This document shows positions 7,535 through 14,021 of a stretch of 15,601 nucleotides of DNA, piece after piece; the stretch's first letter is position 1; each line of letters starts with the position of its first letter. Source of the stretch: Galbitalea sp036499165. Lineage in GTDB: Bacteria; Actinomycetota; Actinomycetes; Actinomycetales; Microbacteriaceae. The stretch spans positions 1 to 15,601 of the forward strand of contig DASYEE010000030.1 of the NCBI GenBank assembly GCA_036499165.1, in the 5' to 3' direction. Both the position numbers and the translations under genes were made by a program. The notes below the pieces were generated by a model that searched no databases, was not told where the DNA came from, and worked only from the letters and a program-made list of their open reading frames with translations.

Positions 7535-8710
7535 CTAGACGAACTGGGAAACCACTTCGGTGTCGAAGAGGTGATCGAGGATGAGCTGGGCGGCGCCCCG
7601 CACGCCGCCAAGCTTCCCGGCCCGGCTGACCACGATCTCGAGGTGATCGGTCGCCATCGGCAGGCACTGCGTATAGATCGCCGACCGGACGCCGGCGACG
7701 AACGCCTCCGCCTGGCTGAGGTTGCCGCCGAGCACGAGCTGGTCGGGGTTGAAGAAGTTGACGATGGTCGCGAGGACGTTGCCGGTGCGCATGCCGGCGT
7801 CGCGCAGCATCCGAGTGGTCAGCGGATGCGCGTCCTGTGCCAGATGCAGGACGGCATCCGTGTCTTCAACCTCGACGCCAGCCTCGCGCAGGTTCGCGAC
7901 GATCGCCGCACCGCTCGCGATCACATCCAGGCAGTCGTACCGGCCGCAGCCGCAGAGCACGTGCGGGGCATCCGGCACGGAGACATGGCTGATGTCACCA
8001 GCCATCCCATGGCTGCCGTGGTGGAGGCGCCCGCCCGCGATTACCCCGCAGCCGATTCCTGAGCCGGCCTTGACGAACACCAGGTGTTGCACCGGGGTCT
8101 CGGCCAGCGAGTATTCGCCGAGGCTCATCAGGTTGGCGTCGTTGTCGACGAGCGTCGGCACCCCGGAGAGACCGCCGAGAACCGCCGCGACGTCGACCCC
8201 GTTCCAGCCGGGCATCCGCGAGGGAGAGATCAGCAGGCCCGTCTGCGAATTCACGGGCCCGGGGAGCGCAACGGCGATGCCGCGAAGCGTCGGAGACTCG
8301 GGTTGCGCGGCCGCGAGCTCGTGCAGCTGCGCGAGCACCCAGCGCAACACGGAGTCTGGCCCGTCGGCGATAGACATATCGAGATGGCGCTCAGACAGGA
8401 GCGTGCCGCTCATATCGAACAGGCCGAATGAAGCGTGGTTAGTGCCGAGGTCGACGCCGCCGACGACCCCGGATGACGGCGAGATCTCGAGCAGCTGCGG
8501 CTTTCTGCCGCCCCTCGATTCGCCCGTGCCGGCCTCGCGCAGGTAGCCGAGCCGCACAAGCTCGTCGACGCGCGCTGCCGCAGTGGATGCCGAGATCCCG
8601 GCGATGCGCGCAACCTCGGCGCGCGAGGTGGCCGCCCCCGACCGGACGAGCCGAAGGATCACGCCCTGTGACGACGGCGAAGGGAGCGGAGCGGCTGGCG
8701 ACGTTGTCAT
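7535..8710 (-). CDS. ROK-family transcriptional repressor (NagC/XylR-like)
   Basis: The protein has 391 residues, typical for ROK regulators. An N-terminal winged helix-turn-helix (about 15-70; SRAEVARIAGISASTAAARV) is followed by a ROK sugar-binding domain opening with GGVDLGTN (84-91). It contains VDNDAN (188-193) and a zinc site made by His242, Cys253, Cys255 and Cys260. Two family positions differ: the usual G-E-x-G-H reads GDISH (238-242) and the usual x-G-C before the last zinc ligand reads RYDC, so it is more likely a sensor than a kinase. It probably represses the divergent transporter-catabolic operon and itself, releasing DNA when a sugar or sugar phosphate binds. The gap between them holds three dyads. 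The start ATG at 8710 has only a weak ribosome-binding site, so a low level of repressor is plausible. Confidence 0.92.
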   Translation of the reverse strand: MTTSPAAPLPSPSSQGVILRLVRSGAATSRAEVARIAGISASTAAARVDELVRLGYLREAGTGESRGGRKPQLLEISPSSGVVGGVDLGTNHASFGLFDMSGTLLSERHLDMSIADGPDSVLRWVLAQLHELAAAQPESPTLRGIAVALPGPVNSQTGLLISPSRMPGWNGVDVAAVLGGLSGVPTLVDNDANLMSLGEYSLAETPVQHLVFVKAGSGIGCGVIAGGRLHHGSHGMAGDISHVSVPDAPHVLCGCGRYDCLDVIASGAAIVANLREAGVEVEDTDAVLHLAQDAHPLTTRMLRDAGMRTGNVLATIVNFFNPDQLVLGGNLSQAEAFVAGVRSAIYTQCLPMATDHLEIVVSRAGKLGGVRGAAQLILDHLFDTEVVSQFV

Positions 8711-8752
8711 GGATTGATGGTCCCATCGAAGGGGTGGATGCGCTATTGGGGA

Positions 8753-8768
8753 TGAGTCTACTCACTTA
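8753..8768. promoter_or_regulatory. Candidate ROK operator, copy 1
   Basis: The 16-bp element TGAGT-N6-ACTTA lies 43 bases upstream of the ROK repressor start codon. It matches the element at 8805-8820 in 10 of 16 bases, including nearly all of both half-sites. Inside it, TGAGT-CT-ACTCA (8753-8764) is also a perfect short palindrome. On the minus strand it would lie just downstream of a possible repressor promoter (TAAAAT at 8786-8781), fitting autorepression. Binding by the ROK protein is inferred from position and symmetry. Confidence 0.5.
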
Positions 8769-8783
8769 ATCCGATATTGGATT
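8768..8783. promoter_or_regulatory. Second type of dyad in the divergent promoter region
   Basis: AATCC-N6-GGATT is symmetric in 7 of 8 base pairs, counting the inner GATATT. It has the same 5-6-5 layout as the two TNAGT/ACTTA elements on either side but a different half-site. It may be a degenerate operator or the site of another regulator. Confidence 0.4.
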
Positions 8784-8804
8784 TTATTAGTTTTGATGCG
8801 CTGG

Positions 8805-8820
8805 TAAGTTTTAGGACTTA
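8805..8820. promoter_or_regulatory. Candidate ROK operator, copy 2
   Basis: TAAGT-N6-ACTTA is a dyad with perfect 5-bp arms, starting exactly 52 bp from copy 1. That is about five turns of B-DNA, so both copies face the same side of the helix. It lies 76 bases before the ATPase start, in an AT-rich stretch where the promoter of the transporter operon must be. No convincing -10/-35 pair for that direction could be assigned. The layout suits a dimeric or looping repressor. Confidence 0.5.
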
Positions 8821-8877
8821 GCATCATTTCTCAACGGCCGGAGACGGCTGCGGTGTTATCGAAGGTGATGAAACGTG

Positions 8878-8884
8878 AAGGAGG
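8878..8884 (+). promoter_or_regulatory. Ribosome-binding site that sets the ATPase start
   Basis: AAGGAGG matches the 3' end of 16S rRNA well and lies 11 bases before the ATG at 8896. It falls inside the longer reading frame that would start at GTG 8875, which argues for the ATG. A weaker AAGGTGAT at 8862-8869 could serve the GTG, so the choice is probable rather than certain. Confidence 0.6.
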
Positions 8885-8895
8885 CCCCGATAGCC

Positions 8896-9642
8896 ATGAA
8901 CACGACCAACCCCATGGTGAGCCTGACCGGCGTCAATAAGCACTTCGGTGACCTCCACGTGCTGCAGGACATCAGCCTCACGGTCGCGGCTGGCGAGGTG
9001 GTCGTGGTCGTCGGGCCATCGGGCTCCGGCAAGTCAACCCTGTGCCGCACGATCAATCGACTCGAGCCGATCGACTCCGGTGACATCGCGATCGACGGCC
9101 AGGCGCTGCCGGTTGAGGGCGCAGCGCTTGCGCGTCACCGCGCCAACGTCGGAATGGTGTTCCAGTCGTTCAATCTCTTCGCCCACCGGACGATCCTCGA
9201 CAACGTGACGCTCGCGCCACGCAAGGTGCGCGGCAGCAGTCGTCGCGAGGCCGAGGCAGAGGCGATGACCCTGCTCGAGCGCGTCGGCATCGAGGAGAAG
9301 GCGCACCAGTTTCCTGCCCAGCTCTCCGGCGGCCAGCAGCAGCGCGCGGCGATTGCGCGTGCGCTTGCGATGCATCCGAAGGTCATGCTCTTCGACGAAC
9401 CGACCTCCGCGCTCGATCCAGAGATGGTCAGTGAGGTGCTGGATGTCATGGTCTCGCTCGCCGCGGAGGGGATGACCATGGTCGTCGTCACCCACGAGAT
9501 GGGCTTCGCCCGTCGTGCAGCAGACCGTGTGATCTTCATGGACCACGGCCGCATCGTCGAGGAGAACGCGCCAGCCGCCTTCTTCGACGACCCCAAGTCT
9601 GAACGGGCTCGCTCGTTCTTGTCTTCCGTCCTCAATCACTGA
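8896..9642 (+). CDS. Polar amino acid ABC transporter ATP-binding protein (GlnQ/HisP type)
   Basis: This 248-residue cytoplasmic ATPase energises uptake by the binding protein and permeases encoded downstream. All ABC motifs are intact: Walker A GPSGSGKST (40-48), the Q-loop region MVFQSFNLFAHRT, signature LSGGQQQR, Walker B VMLFDEPTSALD and the switch histidine in VVTHEM. The segment FNLFAHRT and the single-domain length point to the PAAT (glutamine, histidine, opine) group rather than a sugar importer. It is the first gene of an eight-gene run and diverges from the ROK repressor, which probably controls it. It is separated by 69 bases and a hairpin from the binding-protein gene. Confidence 0.93.
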   Translation: MNTTNPMVSLTGVNKHFGDLHVLQDISLTVAAGEVVVVVGPSGSGKSTLCRTINRLEPIDSGDIAIDGQALPVEGAALARHRANVGMVFQSFNLFAHRTILDNVTLAPRKVRGSSRREAEAEAMTLLERVGIEEKAHQFPAQLSGGQQQRAAIARALAMHPKVMLFDEPTSALDPEMVSEVLDVMVSLAAEGMTMVVVTHEMGFARRAADRVIFMDHGRIVEENAPAAFFDDPKSERARSFLSSVLNH

Positions 9643-9651
9643 CGTAAGACG

Positions 9652-9673
9652 CCGCTCGCTACTTTTCGAGCGG
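9652..9673 (+). other. Stem-loop between ATPase and binding-protein genes
   Basis: CCGCTCG (9652-9658) and CGAGCGG (9667-9673) form a perfect 7-bp stem with an 8-base loop that ends in four Ts. It lies ten bases after the ATPase stop codon and 38 bases before the binding-protein start. In the transcript it could stall or process RNA so that the binding protein is made in excess of the ATPase. It lacks a T-run after the stem and so is not a classic terminator. Confidence 0.45.
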
Positions 9674-9711
9674 ACAGCCGCAGTACCCGTGCACCTGAAA
9701 GGAAAGCCATC

Positions 9712-10662
9712 ATGTTCTCACCCACCTCCCGCAAGTTGAGGGTGTCGCTCGTCGCGGCAACACTCGCGACCGTGGCGCTCGTCGCCACAGGGTGCTCATC
9801 CTCCGGCTCGAGCGCGGTTCCAGGCTCTGGCGCGAAGTCGACGACGAAGGGCAACTCGCTGTACGCCAACGCGCTCGTCGCGAAGGCAGCGGACATCCTG
9901 CCAGACTCCACGATGGCCGCCATCAAGAAGCGCGGAAAGCTGATCGTCGCCGAGGCGCTCGATGCCCCGCTGCTCTCCCAGCAGGACCCGTCGAACCCCA
10001 ACAGTGTGACGGGCTTTGACGCCGACCTGGCCAAGCTGCTCGCCATCTACATCATCGGTAAGCCGAATGTCGAGATCGTGCCGCCGGCATCCGAGACCCG
10101 CGAAGCGATGCTGCAGAACCAGACGGTCGACGTCGTATTCAACACGTACACGATCACCACGGAGCGCGCGGCCCAGGTCGACTTCGCAGGCCCTTACTTC
10201 GAGTCTGGCCTCGCGGTCGCCGTCAAGGCTGGCAACACCTCGATCAAGAGCATCGCCGACCTCGGTGGCAAGACGGTCATCGTCGGAGCCAACACCCCGG
10301 CAGTCACCGAGGTGCCGGCCCAGCAGCCGACCGCCAAGATCATCAGCTTCGGGACAGACCCGGAGGCAGTCCAGGCGCTCACCCAGGGCCGTGGCGACGC
10401 ATACGTGCAGGACCAGACGTTGCTCGCGAGCGACGCCCTGACCAACAAGGCCATGAAGGTCGTCGGCCAGCCGTTCACCAAGGAGGCGTACGGCATCGGA
10501 CTGAAGCTGAACGACACCGCCTTCAAGAAGTTCATCAACGCGTGGCTGGTGAAGATCGAGAAGAACGGCACGTGGGGCAAGGTCTGGAAGGCGTCTCTCG
10601 GCACCGTCGTGCAGTCATCCATCCCCACCCCGCCGGCAATCGGCTCCGTCCCCGGGTCCTGA
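9712..10662 (+). CDS. Amino acid ABC transporter solute-binding lipoprotein (SBP family 3)
   Basis: This 316-residue exported protein has a signal peptide and the lipobox VATGC; Cys28 is lipidated and tethers it to the outer face of the membrane. A Ser/Gly/Lys linker follows. The binding domain shows GFDADLAKLLA (101-111) and TYTITTERAAQVDFAGPYF (145-163). Arg152 in the TTER motif is the residue that, in this family, holds the alpha-carboxylate of the ligand, so the cargo should carry an amino-acid-like group. The later segment VIVGANTPAV is also typical. AAAGGAAAG at 9698-9706 is a good ribosome-binding site for the ATG. The actual ligand is open: asparagine, glutamine, or a sugar-amino-acid conjugate, given the catabolic genes in the same run. 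Confidence 0.92.
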   Translation: MFSPTSRKLRVSLVAATLATVALVATGCSSSGSSAVPGSGAKSTTKGNSLYANALVAKAADILPDSTMAAIKKRGKLIVAEALDAPLLSQQDPSNPNSVTGFDADLAKLLAIYIIGKPNVEIVPPASETREAMLQNQTVDVVFNTYTITTERAAQVDFAGPYFESGLAVAVKAGNTSIKSIADLGGKTVIVGANTPAVTEVPAQQPTAKIISFGTDPEAVQALTQGRGDAYVQDQTLLASDALTNKAMKVVGQPFTKEAYGIGLKLNDTAFKKFINAWLVKIEKNGTWGKVWKASLGTVVQSSIPTPPAIGSVPGS

Positions 10663-10665
10663 TCG

Positions 10666-10709
10666 ACCGACTGACCAACCGGCAGCGCCAGCGCTCCCTA
10701 ACCGACTGA
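10666..10709 (+). repeat. Short direct repeats between binding-protein and permease genes
   Basis: ACCGACTGA occurs at 10666-10674 and again at 10701-10709, 35 bp apart, and its first six bases recur at 10717-10722 just before the GTG start of the permease. The repeats fill most of the 60-base gap. No clear hairpin or ribosome-binding consensus was seen; the repeats may only reflect duplication of stop-codon-rich spacer. Confidence 0.35.
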
Positions 10710-10722
10710 GTGAAGAACCGAC

Positions 10723-11367
10723 GTGAATTTCGTAGCTGAGAACCTCGGCGACATCCTCGGCGCTGTGGGCACGACCCTCGTGATGTTCGTCATCGCGGGG
10801 GCCGGGTCCATCGTGCTCGGGGTACTCGTCACGGTGGCTCGCGTGAGCCCGATCCCGCTCCTGCGGTGGGTCGCGTTCGCCTACGTCCAGTTCTTCATCA
10901 ACGTCCCGCTGCTGGCGCTGCTGGTTCTCGCGGTGTTCGCGCTTCCGGATGCCGGGTTGCTCGCCCCGCTCGAACCGACCGCGATCATCGTGCTCACGCT
11001 GTACGAGGCCGCGTATGTTGCCGAGGCGGTTCGCAGTGGCGTGAACACGGTCGCGGTCGGGCAGCTGGAGGCATCCAGGGCGCTCGGATTCACCCAGGCG
11101 CAGTCGCTTCGCCTCGTCGTTGTGCCGCAGGCGGTGCGCGCGGTCGTCCAGCCGATCGGAAACGTGATGATCGCGCTCGTGATGAACACGGCGCTCGCGG
11201 CCGCGGTCGGTGTCGTCGAACTGACATCCGAGGTCAACAAGATCAACCTCGTCGAGGCGCAGCCCATCCTGATCTTCGCGGGTGCTGGACTCGTTTACAT
11301 GGCCATCGCCCTCGTGATCGGGCTCGTCGCAGGCTGGGTCGAGCGAAGGGTGGCGATCGTTCGATGA
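10723..11367 (+). CDS. Polar amino acid ABC transporter permease, first subunit
   Basis: This 214-residue membrane protein is at the normal length for HisM/HisQ-type permeases, with about five hydrophobic helices. The ATPase-contact loop QLEASRALGFTQAQSLRLVV (114-133), followed by VPQA, is the EAA motif of the family. The start is a GTG at 10723 with only a weak GAAGA-type ribosome-binding site. The protein begins with the usual amphipathic segment before helix 1, and no better start was found. Its TGA overlaps the ATG of the second permease (ATGA), so the two channel subunits are translationally coupled and probably form a heterodimer. Confidence 0.92.
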   Translation: MNFVAENLGDILGAVGTTLVMFVIAGAGSIVLGVLVTVARVSPIPLLRWVAFAYVQFFINVPLLALLVLAVFALPDAGLLAPLEPTAIIVLTLYEAAYVAEAVRSGVNTVAVGQLEASRALGFTQAQSLRLVVVPQAVRAVVQPIGNVMIALVMNTALAAAVGVVELTSEVNKINLVEAQPILIFAGAGLVYMAIALVIGLVAGWVERRVAIVR

Positions 11368-12284
11368 GCAACCGCAATTCAGGAAATTTCTCCTATCTGT
11401 ATGACGTTCCGGGACCCCGCGGTCGCCGCAGAATCGTCATCGGTTCGTGGATCAGCGCGGTCGTGCTGCTCGTCATCGTCGGGCTCGGCGTCTGGCAGTT
11501 CGCCGACCACGGGCAGTTGGATGCCGACCGCTGGACCCCGTTCCTGTCGTGGCCGATCTGGCAGTACCTGCTCGTCGGTTTCCTCGGAACGCTCGAGGCG
11601 GCAGCGCTCACGGTCGTCCTGTCTGCACCGCTCGGCGCGCTGCTGGCCGTGGGGCGGTTGAGCAAGCTGCGGCTGGTGCGCTGGCTCTCGACCGGCTACA
11701 TCGAGATCGCTCGCACCGTTCCCGTGCTGCTGCTCATCTATCTCATGCTCTTCGGGCTCCCGCACTACGGCATCAACCTTCCCGTGCTCTGGAAGCTCGT
11801 CATCCCACTCACGGTCGCGAACTCCGCCGTCTTCGCCGAGATCATCCGCGCGGGCGTGCTCAGCCTGCCGCGCGGGCAGGAAGAAGCGGCTCTCGGGCTC
11901 GGGATGCTGCGTCGCCAGGCGCTCCTGTATGTCGTCCTTCCGCAGGCGCTCAGGAGCGTCACACCATCGCTCGTCAGCCAGCTCGTCAGTGTGCTGAAAG
12001 ACACGGCGCTCGGCTATATCGTCGCCTTCACCGAGCTGTTGTATCGCGGCCAGGTGCTGTCGGCGTTCAACCACCTGCTCATCCAGACGTTCCTTGTCGT
12101 CACGTTCATCTACCTGGTGTTCAACGGGAGCCTGTCTGCGGTCGCCTCGCGGCTGCGCACGCGAACGGTGCGCCGCGGCATCCGTCCGCCGTCGATCGAC
12201 GACACTTCCGTAACAAGCGCGGCCATCGCCGGCGCCGGTCCAACCAGTACCGGTCCAACCATTACCGAGGAATCTCATGCCTGA
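11364..12284 (+). CDS. Polar amino acid ABC transporter permease, second subunit
   Basis: This 306-residue partner channel subunit is longer than the first because of extensions at both ends. A polar N-terminus of about 25 residues (SYLYDVPGPRGRRR) and an extra helix come before the core, and a Thr/Ser/Pro-rich cytoplasmic tail of roughly 40 residues follows it. The core has the EAA coupling loop GQEEAALGLGMLRRQALLYV (171-190) followed by VLPQA. Long N-termini of this kind are common in actinobacterial PAAT permeases. The tail includes a 15-bp tandem duplication and overlaps the asparaginase gene by 8 bases. The start ATG at 11364 is set by the ATGA overlap with the first permease; upstream sequence in this frame is only a shadow of that gene. 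Confidence 0.92.
   Translation: MSNRNSGNFSYLYDVPGPRGRRRIVIGSWISAVVLLVIVGLGVWQFADHGQLDADRWTPFLSWPIWQYLLVGFLGTLEAAALTVVLSAPLGALLAVGRLSKLRLVRWLSTGYIEIARTVPVLLLIYLMLFGLPHYGINLPVLWKLVIPLTVANSAVFAEIIRAGVLSLPRGQEEAALGLGMLRRQALLYVVLPQALRSVTPSLVSQLVSVLKDTALGYIVAFTELLYRGQVLSAFNHLLIQTFLVVTFIYLVFNGSLSAVASRLRTRTVRRGIRPPSIDDTSVTSAAIAGAGPTSTGPTITEESHA
12235..12264 (+). repeat. 15-bp tandem duplication in the permease tail
   Basis: CCGGTCCAACCAGTA (12235-12249) is followed directly by a copy that differs at one base (12250-12264). In frame it gives the pentapeptides GPTST and GPTIT near the permease C-terminus. It lies just upstream of the asparaginase ribosome-binding site and start codon. Confidence 0.8.
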
Positions 12285-13287
12285 CCCCAGCACGCCCGCC
12301 CAGCCGCTCGCCGACCTCGCCGAGCTCGCAATCGTCCGGCGCTCCGGGGTCATCGAGAGCAGGCACTACGGGTCGCTCCTCGCGCTGAATCGTGACGGCA
12401 GCGTCGCGCTCAGCCTCGGAAACCCGGATGCCGCCATCCTGCCGCGATCGACGGTGAAGCCGGTGCAGACGCTTGCGTGCCTGGTCGCCGCTGCGCCGCT
12501 TGTCGGCCCGGAGCTCGCAATCGCCGCGGGCAGCCACACGGGCGAGGACGAGCACCTGCGCGTCGTGCGTGAGCTGCTTTCCCGCGCCGGCGTCGACGAG
12601 AGCGCGCTCGGCTGCCCGGTGGACTGGCCGGAGGATGCGTCGACCCGGGAGCAGATGATCCGCGCGGGCCATGGCCAGTCGCGCATCTGCATGAACTGCT
12701 CCGGCAAGCACGCCGCCATGATTCTCGCGAGCGCAACGAACGGCTGGGACGTTGCGTCGTATCTCGACCTGCAGCATCCACTGCAGCAACTGGTGCGGGC
12801 TCGAATGGGGGAGCTCACCGGAGTTCCCGTCGAGTTCGACGCTGTCGACGGATGCGGCGCGCCGCTCTTCAGTACCACCGTGCGCGGGCTCGCAACGGCG
12901 TTCCAGCGCCTTGTGCTCGCTCCGGCGGGCAGTCCGGAGTTCGCGGTCGCCGCCGCGATGCGCGAGTACCCGTACTACGTTGGCGGAACGGGCCACGCCA
13001 ACTCGCTCACCATGACTCTCGTGCCGGGCACCCTGGCCAAGGGCGGCGCCGAGGGTGTCATCGGGGTCGCGGCCCAGACCGGCGAATCGGTCGCGATGAA
13101 GATCATCGACGGCAACCCGCGAGCGACAACCCTGGTCGCGCTGACCGTGCTCGGTGCGCTCGGGGTCGATACCTCCGGGGCCGGCGACGTGCTCACGCTT
13201 CCCATCCTGGGCGGCGGTATTCGGGTCGGCGAAATCGTGCCGGGGGCCGACCTCACGGATGCGCTTCGATCGGTCGTCGCCGCGTGA
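12277..13287 (+). CDS. Asparaginase, Rhizobium etli type (Asparaginase_II family)
   Basis: The protein has 336 residues, normal for the PF06089 family of Rhizobium etli-type (class 3) L-asparaginases, which hydrolyse asparagine to aspartate and ammonia and are unrelated to the E. coli enzymes. The catalytic Ser-x-x-Lys pair is Ser58 and Lys61 in RSTVKPVQ. The metal/active-site cysteines fall in MNCSGKH (Cys141, Lys144) and DGCGAP (Cys193), and SHTGE (86-90) is also conserved. There is no signal peptide, so it works in the cytoplasm on imported substrate. GAGGAA about six bases upstream supports the ATG, which overlaps the permease gene by 8 bases; it overlaps cutC by 4. Placed between an amino acid importer and sugar-phosphate enzymes, it may act on free asparagine or on the amide of a glycated asparagine. 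Confidence 0.9.
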   Translation: MPDPSTPAQPLADLAELAIVRRSGVIESRHYGSLLALNRDGSVALSLGNPDAAILPRSTVKPVQTLACLVAAAPLVGPELAIAAGSHTGEDEHLRVVRELLSRAGVDESALGCPVDWPEDASTREQMIRAGHGQSRICMNCSGKHAAMILASATNGWDVASYLDLQHPLQQLVRARMGELTGVPVEFDAVDGCGAPLFSTTVRGLATAFQRLVLAPAGSPEFAVAAAMREYPYYVGGTGHANSLTMTLVPGTLAKGGAEGVIGVAAQTGESVAMKIIDGNPRATTLVALTVLGALGVDTSGAGDVLTLPILGGGIRVGEIVPGADLTDALRSVVAA

Positions 13288-14021
13288 CGCTTCTCGAGGT
13301 CGCGCTCGACGACGTCGGGGGTGCGGCAATCGCCGAGGGCGCCGGAGCGCACCGCATCGAACTCTGCGCCGGTCTCGCCGACGGCGGAACGACACCCAGC
13401 ATTGGGCTCATCCGGTCCGCCGCGGTCGAGCTCACTACTGCAACCCTCATGGTTTTGGTCCGCCCCCGAGCGGGCGACTTCGTCTACACACCGGGCGAGC
13501 TGGATGTCATGCTGGCGGACGTCCTGGCCGTGCGAGACGCGGCTCCCGCGGCTGGTTTTGCGCTCGGGGCTCTTACTCCGACCGGTGACGTCGACGCCAA
13601 TGCCCTTCGCGCGCTGATTGCTGCTGCCGGAGACGCTCCGGTTACCTTCCACAAGGCGTTCGACAGCACCCGCGATCTCGATCGATCGCTGGACGTGTTG
13701 ATCGAAGCCGGCGTCGCGCGGGTGCTGACCTCCGGCGGGCGCCGCACCGCACGTGAGGGTGCGCCGGCCATCCGTCGCCTGGTCGACCGCGCCGCCGGGC
13801 GCATCGTCCCCATCGCCGCGGGCTCTGTGCGGCCAGACATGGTTGCGGCCCTGGTCGAGGAGACCGGGGTCTCGGATGTTCACCTTCGCGCCGCATCCGA
13901 GCGGGTCTCTGCAAGCGTCTGGAGCAATCCGGAGCAGGCATACGACGGAGCGACGACAAGCACGACGGATGCCGCCATCGTTCGCGACATGGCCAGAGCG
14001 CTCTGGCCGGTTGCGAAATGA
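13284..14021 (+). CDS. cutC: CutC family protein (PF03932)
   Basis: This 245-residue protein starts with GTG and matches CutC along its whole length. RIELCAGLADGGTTPS is at 24-39, MVLVRPRAGDFVY at 56-68, FHKAFD at 122-127 and RVLTSGG at 146-152. The family folds as a TIM barrel. It was named for copper sensitivity in E. coli, but that role is disputed and a metabolic enzyme activity is likely. Here it overlaps the asparaginase stop (GTGA) and the ROK kinase start (ATGA), so it is made together with amino-sugar enzymes. No copper pump, chaperone or copper regulator is nearby. It has no signal peptide. The reaction is unknown; an isomerase, epimerase or lyase acting on a sugar derivative is one possibility. 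Confidence 0.92.
   Translation: MTLLEVALDDVGGAAIAEGAGAHRIELCAGLADGGTTPSIGLIRSAAVELTTATLMVLVRPRAGDFVYTPGELDVMLADVLAVRDAAPAAGFALGALTPTGDVDANALRALIAAAGDAPVTFHKAFDSTRDLDRSLDVLIEAGVARVLTSGGRRTAREGAPAIRRLVDRAAGRIVPIAAGSVRPDMVAALVEETGVSDVHLRAASERVSASVWSNPEQAYDGATTSTTDAAIVRDMARALWPVAK

Noticed and set aside
6788..8062. Plus-strand frame across the SDR and ROK repressor genes
   Set aside because: It spans two unrelated, well-supported minus-strand genes and shows no domain.
8784..8895. A -10/-35 promoter for the amino acid transporter operon
   Set aside because: Candidates such as TTGATG (8793-8798) pair with poor -10 boxes at wrong spacing; a promoter must exist here but its boxes cannot be named.
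13284..14021. Copper homeostasis operon
   Set aside because: CutC is the only gene with a copper-related name; no transporter, chaperone or copper-responsive regulator is present.
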